Of a stretch of DNA of 64,000 nt, positions 46,283-64,000 are shown in pieces. The notes beneath the pieces were generated by a model. The model made no database searches. It saw only the letters and a program-made list of their open reading frames with translations, and was not told the origin of the DNA. The translations under genes and the position numbers were made by a program. Each line of letters starts with the position of its first letter. Position 1 is the stretch's first letter. Source of the DNA: Amoebidium appalachense (taxonomy: Eukaryota > Ichthyosporea); NCBI GenBank assembly GCA_963693365.1, contig CAVNZM010000001.1:19034001-19098000 (forward strand), in the 5' to 3' direction.

Positions 46283-48462
46283 ACACACACACACCACCAC
46301 CACCACCAAAAAGAAAAAAAGGATGGGCTCTACTTATGATGCATAAACAGTGATGTGTACATGCACTTTGCCACCTTCACTATGTTGCTTGTGATGAAGA
46401 GTACTTTGTACTCTGTGATGGATCCCTTCCCCCTCCCGTAAGCCTCTCCCCCCCCCCCCCCCCCCCTTCCCCCTCCCCCGGCCCCGGCCTCCCAGCCCTA
46501 GGTGGGTGCCGCAGCACTAAAGCTAGCCACCACCAACACCACCAACACCCTTCTCTCCTCTTCTCCCTTGCCTTAGTCCCTATCACCATCTGCTTTTTTT
46601 AACACCACATGTGTACACACGGTGACCCCAAACCAGCCTGCCTCCAATCCCCCCCCCCCCCCCCCTCCTCTCTCTCCCTCCCCCCCCCCCCCCCCCCCCC
46701 CCCCCCCAGCTTGCTCCTGGCTTCCCAAGTGACCCAGGACTTCTCTCCGGTCGCTTAATATATAGGACTATGCCAAGTTAAGGAAAATGGGCCGCTGCAT
46801 AAAGACAGCTGCATAGTAGGCTGAGCAACCTTAAATATCTAGAGACCAATTAACAGACTGTCGCGTCGTATGGGTGCGTGAGTGGGGGGGGGGGGGGTGG
46901 GAGGGAAGGTGGTGGTGGTGGTACCCGGTGCCGGGTGGTGGTGGTGGGGAGGGGGGAGGGGAAGAGAAGAGAGAGGGGGGGGGGGGGGGGGAAGGAGGGG
47001 GGGGGGGGGGGGGGGAAGAACCCAAAGAGGGGAAGGGAAGGGAGGAGAGGGTGTGTGTGTGGGGGGGGGGGGGAGATATCGATGCAACCGGCGCTGCACG
47101 GGAGGGTCCCGGGTGTTTGGTTTAAAAATCGGTGCTAATATTTGCTATCGACAATGTGGCCGAGCCCCAGCCTAAAATGCCTTCAATCCCCTAGAATGCC
47201 TTCAATCCAATCTGTCCAAACAGCCAACACCTGTCCTGCACTTCTTTCCGCAGGGGATGGAGGGGGGGAAGGGGGAGGTGAGGTAGGGGGGGGGGGGGAG
47301 GGGGAGGGGGGGGGGGGGGGGGGAGGGGGGGGGGGGGGGGCGGGGAATACGACGGTCGTCCCCTCACACCTGCAATGATTGGACAAGACTGTCCCGAGCC
47401 GATGACGTATAAGCAGGGGAGAACGATTCCCCAGCGACCCTCTGGCGGGGGGTTTGTAGGGGCCCCCGCATTTAGGGCCCAGACACACACAGGGTTATGG
47501 GTTTTGGGTTTATTGGTAAATATTATCAGAGACAAGTTGTATTTTCTTTTTAGCAACCTAAGCTATGTCAGCAATCACCCTATATCTAGGTGCTTTCGTC
47601 GTATACACCTATCTCCGGGGGGGGGAGGGGGGGGGAGGGATGCAAGAGGGGGGGGGGGGGGGGGGGGGAGGGAGGGAGGGCAAGAGGTGGCGGGGGAGGG
47701 GGGGGGGGGAGGGGGGGGGGGGGGGGGGGGGGGGAGGCGGTTGAGGGGGCAGAATACGAAAGGGGGGAGGGGGGAGGAGGGGAGCTCGAGGGGGAGACGG
47801 GGGAAGGAGGAAATTGATCCGAGATGAGAAGAAGGGTTGTGCGAGCATCATGATAACTTGGCTACACAGACCGCTCATGGAATATGCATGAAGCCAGACC
47901 GTTTTTGCGTGCTTGCCAAATTATTTATTACTGTTATTATTAGTTGTTTTTCGTCATGCCGTGGTTCCCCCGGAGGAGCCCCACTCAAAAACCTACTTAT
48001 AAAAATAAACAGAGGCTCTCATTGGTTCATCTACGTTGCGTCAAAATCTGTCGTGTTCACGTCGCAAAACTGCTTGCCAGAAATGTGATGGTGCTTACGG
48101 TGGATATGGGTGTGGGATAGGGAATGGTGGTGGTGATTTGCTACTGCCTACGAGTATATTATCATAGTGGACCAATTTGCTTTTATGTTATATGCTAACA
48201 GCCGGTGTTTGCACGGTTGGGTGGGTCTATGTGTGTGTCGGCACACCTGGGATAATGATTCGTTGTGTGTGTGTGGAGGGATTGTTGATGTCTGTTTGGT
48301 GAGTCGGTAGCCGTTAAAATAAAAAACCGTTCCCAACACTCACGAAAGCAAATCAAACTTGGGTAAAACCAATGTAAGCAGGTTCAACTAGGGACACGCT
48401 GATGTGCAACTGTTTTTCCCAGACCAGCCCACGCAGCGGAGGCAATTCAGAAACAAACACCT

Positions 48463-48500
<38 letters not shown>

Positions 48501-48540
48501 GGAGGGTGTTATGCTTTGTGAATATTTTTTAGTTTTTATT
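44500..48540. other. Gene-poor intergenic DNA downstream of SRP72
   Basis: I see no supported gene here. Contents: the SRP72 3' flank, GGGT/GT-rich sequence (45115-45200), a unique stretch with a short frame at 45543-45900 that runs into poly-C, poly-C (46011-46055, 46213-46282, 46651-46707), a diverged SINE-like copy (46319-46424), purine-rich poly-G blocks (46880-47075, 47260-47345, 47618-47810) and a unique segment 47830-48460. Confidence 0.6.
46319..46424 (+). repeat. SINE-like dispersed repeat, copy F (diverged)
   Basis: Begins GGATGGGCTCTACTTATGAT then GCATAA, like the 3' half of copy A, and continues with a TACTTTGTACTCTGTG word. It follows poly-C and CA repeats. Confidence 0.45.
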
Positions 48541-48828
48541 TTATCTCGTTTTGTTTTCAGAGGGACCCCCCAGAGGGCCCTCATAGGAACTACCGTCTTC
48601 CACACAGTACCTCCTGTACGCCATAGTTAAGGTGCTAAAGGTGCAATCAACTGACTTAAAGTCTAAACAGTTACCAAACCTGGCTACTAGTGCACACTTA
48701 GCCCAGGGGTTGCACTCTACAGTCACCGACATGAAGCTTCCGCCAATCACAGAGCCTAGTTCGGCCCTCCGTACGTGATCTTCATCCAATCGAACAGGAT
48801 TAGATCTATGGAATTCGACGCTCATTGG
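48541..48828 (-). CDS. Possible terminal exon of an unrecognised gene
   Basis: On the minus strand a pyrimidine-rich acceptor (GCTTTTTTCCACAG, ending at 48829) precedes 96 codons beginning PMSVEFHRSNP and ending in a TAA stop followed at once by AATAAA. Composition is unbiased, with several cysteines (VECNPWAKCALVARFGNC). No upstream exon could be identified and no family was recognised. A 34-nt segment of it (within SVIGGSFMSVTV) recurs in inverse orientation at about 49188-49221. It may be a real last exon or a relic. Confidence 0.3.
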   Translation of the reverse strand, partial: PMSVEFHRSNPVRLDEDHVRRAELGSVIGGSFMSVTVECNPWAKCALVARFGNCLDFKSVDCTFSTLTMAYRRYCVEDGSSYEGPLGGPSENKTR

Positions 48829-49471
48829 CTGTGGAAAAAAGCAGGCCAAGCAGAGGGAATGAATGTCGCATTGTGAGGGGGCAAAAAAAGGTGGCACGGG
48901 TGCCAACCGTGGCGTTGAAAGCGTACATGTTTGGAAGCCCTAAAGACCAGAACTGGCTATAAAAAGCTTGTATGCTTAGTTATGTTTTCATTTTGCGATG
49001 CCAAGAACAAAAATTATCGCCAATAGTGATTTAATAGGTCCAAAATAGTGCCCCGATATAATGCAGATAAAATCGAGCGGATTGTAACCAATCAAATCTT
49101 CAATGGAATTTGCCCCCGCTCATTCTAATAATGCGCTGCACTGATAATGGCCAAATCAAAATGCTTAACTTTTGTTTACATAGGTTGTTATTGGCGGAAA
49201 TATCATGTCGGTGACTGTAGGCTTGCCGTTGTGCTTATGATTAGAGGGTTCAACCGAATAGAGGAAGTGGACACACTAAAAGACAAAACTGGGGAGGTGG
49301 AGGTGGGGGCGGCGGCGGCGGGTGGGTGGGTGGGTGGGGGGGGGGGGTAGGTAGGCTGGGGGGTAAGTTGAGTTTTTGGTTGTGGTGGTGGTGGGGTGTG
49401 TGTGCGGGGATCAGACAGTGAGGGTACAGGGAGGGCACCAATACGCGGCTGTGTCTAAACACGCGCCTGCG

Positions 49472-49521
<50 letters not shown>

Positions 49522-50081
49522 AAGCACAAGGAAAGTGTAACACACAAATTATACATAATTAATTGAATTACACGCCCGGAAAGCATGCAAAGAGGGAGTC
49601 GAGAAACATTATACCCCTCTTTGTTGCAGCCGGCAAATCATTTATTTACATATTCTATATACAAGCATAAGCGTGCTACATTGACGTTACGTCGACGTCG
49701 TAATTATTGATTAGGGAAAACGGTCCTTAGTTGCACATAAAAGCGGCAATAGAAGCGGCATGTACGCAATCCCTCCTCCCCTCCCCCCCCCCCCCCCCTC
49801 CCCCCGTCCTTACCCCCGCCTCCAAACAAATCCTGTAACCCTGTCCCCTTCCCCTTACTCCCCCATCACCAACGATTGTATTCCGTGTCCATTCAACTTA
49901 TAACATCCCCCCCCCCCCCCCCCCCCCACCGCCTTCCCCCCCCCCCCTTCCCCCCCCCCCCCCCCTCCCCCCCCTCCGCCGCACCCATCACCGGGTCCCA
50001 CCCAAAGAAATCCTAGTACATAACGATAAAAACTGCAACGCTATGCGTAAACCTAAAGCGGCAGACTGTCTAATAAAACTA
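48829..50081. other. Intergenic DNA with homopolymer tracts
   Basis: Contains the 34-nt inverted copy at about 49188-49221, a poly-G run of about 47 nt (49473-49519), an AT-richer segment, and poly-C (49785-49800, 49909-49975). TTTATT at 49641-49646 is a possible polyadenylation signal (AATAAA) for the minus-strand gene at 50.1-50.75 kb. No gene is otherwise supported. Confidence 0.5.
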
Positions 50082-50753
50082 CTATACCGGAAAAAGTTTC
50101 ACATTATAACCACCCTCGGCGGCACCATGTCTTGCCGAGGGGCTACCATTCTGCTCCATGCAGGCTATGATGTCATCGACACTGGGCAACGACTCTACAC
50201 TCTCCTGCATATCGTACGTGAGTGGCTCATCAGCACGGGACAGCTCGCTCTCTTGACGCTCCAGCCCTATGCTTTGTTTTATTTCCCTAAACGTCTCCCT
50301 TGCACTTTTGAGTGTTAAATCTACAAAACTTTCTTCCAATCCCGAATCTTCGCCCTCGCTTCCCGTTGTCTGTTCGGCATTGCTGGGGATCAGTTTTAGT
50401 TTGTCTTCGAAATCATCCAGAATCCTCGAAAGTCCTCTGAAAGATGAACTGCCTGTTTCGAGTGTCGTTTTTACGTCTTCGTTTATTACCCTTTCGGCAG
50501 CGGCGGCGGTTGCGGTTGTTGTTGAAGACAGTGAAAAACGTTTGGTAAGGGACTTGAAGGTAGTAAGTGCTTCGGTCGAAGCCGAATGTCGCGTCTGGCT
50601 CACCTGAGTACTTGGTACTGCATTTCCTAATGCAACGTCAAGAGCTGTTTCACTACCTTTATTTTCACCAATTCCACTGGAAAGGCTGGAGAGTGATATT
50701 TTTTTCGTAAGGGCCTTCCAGGCCGTCATCGTGTCCGCAGATGCCATGGTCAC
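50082..50753 (-). CDS. Hypothetical serine-rich protein, single exon (223 aa)
   Basis: An uninterrupted 223-codon frame without microsatellite bias, from a methionine at 50753 (MTMASADTM; alternative Met at 50747) to 50082. A short motif is repeated: WKALTKKISLSSLSS (about 12-26) and FKSLTKRFSLSSTTT (about 66-80). Later come an acidic-hydrophobic stretch ILDDFEDKLKLIPSN, then SGLEESFVDLTLKSARETF, likely helical, and a low-complexity tail. There is no signal peptide or membrane segment. I do not recognise the family. The gene is divergent from the IQSEC-like gene, with 1.8 kb between start codons. Natural composition, a repeated basic-serine motif (possible phosphosites) and a free-standing stop argue for a real gene; a spliced form ending near ...MEQN|GT is possible. 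Confidence 0.5.
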   Translation of the reverse strand: MTMASADTMTAWKALTKKISLSSLSSGIGENKGSETALDVALGNAVPSTQVSQTRHSASTEALTTFKSLTKRFSLSSTTTATAAAAERVINEDVKTTLETGSSSFRGLSRILDDFEDKLKLIPSNAEQTTGSEGEDSGLEESFVDLTLKSARETFREIKQSIGLERQESELSRADEPLTYDMQESVESLPSVDDIIACMEQNGSPSARHGAAEGGYNVKLFPV

Positions 50754-52594
50754 CGTTATTCGGTATAAGTCTGCTCGGTGATGTGATCAATACTGGGTTC
50801 ACCTAAACATAACCAATTTGCAGGTATTCAACTACTGTAGCTCCTGTAAAAACTGAGGCAGTATGTAAAAAGCTTTATCTACAAACTATCTAGAACTAAT
50901 AACAACAAAATCCTAAAAACCGGAGGCACGTCGGCAAGGACGGTCACATGATTGTGCCCGTGGGAGCACGAAAACAAAGGGTTGATGTTGGTGGGTGCTG
51001 CCGATTTGCCGTTAGCTGCAAAATGAACAGGTTGGCGTAGGATTTGTCCTTTTATCTTTTGCACTGTACATATTTTGCTCCTGCTGAAATACTAATACGG
51101 TTTTTTTTCCTAAAAAGAGAAACTTCTACACACGTTTGTGTTCAAAGTAAGCTATTTAGAGTTCAAGTTGCAACCAGCTCAGCGGCAGCCTGCAGGTGAC
51201 TCGTTTGTTGAAAATGGAATCTCTGGGTGGTGCGGCTTTTACCAATCAACATCCAGCATTTCAGGTGACCAATCAAATGACCGTACGTGGTGCCTGGTCA
51301 AAGCAGGTCGCTGACGGTTCGAGTCACAAACTTGACCCGGGAAGCTCCCATCATTTCTTTGGTTCAAAGAGTGAGTCTGTGTAGCTGGGCTGCAACACAT
51401 GTTAACTTCCTCGTGTAGCCTATATATACCAAATTATAGGGAGCTTTTGTTTTTTTCCCAACTGCATTGATTTGTGCGTTTACTTTTATTTTCTCTAGTA
51501 TTCTAGCGATCATAATCTATGCACAACGCCGCCTGCAGTATGTAGATAGCCATTTCGTTGGTGGCCCGAACTGTGATGATTTGATTCGACCCGAAAGTTT
51601 TTAGCACAGCAAAGTGAGCAAACTCTCGTCTCCCTAGACTCCCAGTCATCCATTTCCGCAGCGCTGTGGGTTGAGCTCAGCGGCTGCTGTTCACTGCAAA
51701 TCAACGCAACTTAGCTTGCGGTGTCACGTGAAATTCTACAGTCAAGCAAGAAGATAATTCACATCAGAAAACGCACACACGTGTGTTTGTAGTTCTGTTT
51801 TAATATTCTTGTAGATCATGTGTGTAGACTTTCAGAGGTTTCAAGCACCTATAGAACAAGAGGGCACTTCACCAAGGATAAGGCACCAAGATCTGTCGTC
51901 ACTTACGAGGCAATCTCATTGAAACAGTTGTCAGAATTTTAATGGCCCCGGATATGCACAGATTCCCTCAAACCTATTGAGTCAAGCAGAAAGTTGTCAC
52001 AAGTTAAGTCATTTAGGGATTTTCTCAGACCTTAGCTACACCAAGAAATGTCCTAGGACGATGCACAGAGCAGTCCTTGAGATAGTCGACAAACAGATGT
52101 GGGGTGCATGTTCGCTTACCCTGTGTACCGCTTAACCAAGAAACGGTAAGTTACTACACCAACCATAAGCGTCTTGAATGGTTCACACATGTCACGGGTG
52201 GAGAAGTAGTAAAATACCAACTTGAACATCACCATGTGCGAACTGGTTGGATGGAGCTTCCATACCTTCCTCGGTACTCTTCTAGCTCTACACTCTCACC
52301 AATTGCAATGAAAACTTTAAGATCCTCCTGGTTGTTTTACCCGATTACATTCTTGTTTTGAAGGCATCATTTCTGCAGCGAAAGCATTTGTGCGTAGAGG
52401 GCGCTGAGCCAGTACGTTGTGTTTGCGAATATTTCTGTGTGGGTGCTCTTTTGTGCATCTTCTTGATTGCGACAGACCAAGCGCTAGCAGCACTGACCCT
52501 CTCTCGTTTCCACAGCTGCAGGGGGCACTTCGTAAACGATAGACTCCGAACATAGTCACGACACTCCCTCAATTTGTAGTGATAACTTGCGAAC
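50754..52594. promoter_or_regulatory. Divergent intergenic region upstream of the IQSEC-like gene
   Basis: These 1.84 kb lie between two divergent start codons and are unusually free of microsatellites. They presumably contain both promoters and the 5' leader of the IQSEC-like transcript. Short frames (for example 52104-52361 on +, 52317-52559 on -) are unconvincing. No specific element is assigned. Confidence 0.4.
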
Positions 52595-63770
<11,176 letters not shown>

Positions 63771-64000
63771 ACAATTGGTTTGTATGAAGGGTTTTCTTGA
63801 CAGTTGATTTGTGGGGAGACGTCTAACAAAAGGTTCAGTGACACATTATTATTGTTATGAGACTGATGTAACGGACGCGAACGCACAAACGATCAAGTTG
63901 AATTATATAGTCGGTGATTGAGAGATAGCACAGCTACGAAACTAGAAGTTTTGCCGCTACTGTGGACACGCGCGCGCGCACACACACACACACACACACG
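63771..64000 (+). other. 3' flank of the IQSEC-like gene
   Basis: Unique AT-rich sequence follows the TAA stop and is presumably 3' UTR; no AATAAA is visible. The window ends in a CG/CA dinucleotide repeat from about 63969. Confidence 0.5.

Noticed and set aside
51316-51326. tRNA-like B box (GGTTCGAGTC)
   Set aside because: No matching A box or cloverleaf could be drawn around it; no tRNA gene was found in the window.

Overview
The window is nuclear DNA from an intron-rich eukaryote, probably a holozoan (an animal or a unicellular relative of animals). The evidence is five protein genes broken into many short exons by GT-AG introns, a P/OCA2-type permease, a PCNP protein, and an IQ-Sec7-PH (IQSEC/BRAG-like) exchange factor. 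The lineage is inferred from gene content and is not proven. There are no operons, CRISPR arrays, phage genes or ribosomal RNA genes. Introns and intergenic DNA are loaded with (CA)n/(GT)n, (CGCA)n and very long poly-G/poly-C runs (up to 55 nt). These create dozens of spurious open frames encoding HTHT, VCVC, PPPP or GGGG, which are not genes.

Layout, left to right. Pescadillo (PES1) lies on + at 422-13852 in 17 exons, behind a promoter-like block with CRE and CCAAT motifs. A convergent intergenic stretch (13853-17764) holds a four-copy diverged tandem repeat. An OCA2/P-protein-like 12-TM permease follows on - at 17765-26332 in 9 exons. From 26333 to 29804 there is AT-rich DNA with a 255-bp tandem duplication and more microsatellites. 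PCNP is on - at 29805-30918 in 2 exons. SRP72 starts head-to-head with it on + and runs 31419-44499 in 20 exons; one of its introns carries a 275-bp near-perfect palindrome bounded by TTAA. From 44500 to 52594 is mostly gene-poor, with one plausible unknown serine-rich single-exon gene on - (50082-50753) and a possible exon on - near 48.5 kb. The IQSEC-like ARF exchange factor fills 52595-63770 on + in 9 exons; its fourth intron is a minisatellite built from copies of its own exon-4/intron-4 junction.

Functionally the genes are unrelated: ribosome biogenesis (PES1), organelle membrane transport (OCA2-like), a nuclear PEST-type protein (PCNP), co-translational targeting (SRP72) and ARF GTPase activation (IQSEC-like). 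I reconstructed exon joins by keeping reading frame and similarity to the known families. All joins close in phase, giving predicted proteins of about 610, 667, 164, 647 and 1199 residues.

I found no evidence of a novel multigene system. The most noteworthy signals are a transcript-polarised arrangement of GT repeats near intron starts and CA repeats near intron ends, the splice-junction-derived minisatellite, the TTAA foldback element, and a dispersed SINE-like repeat family.
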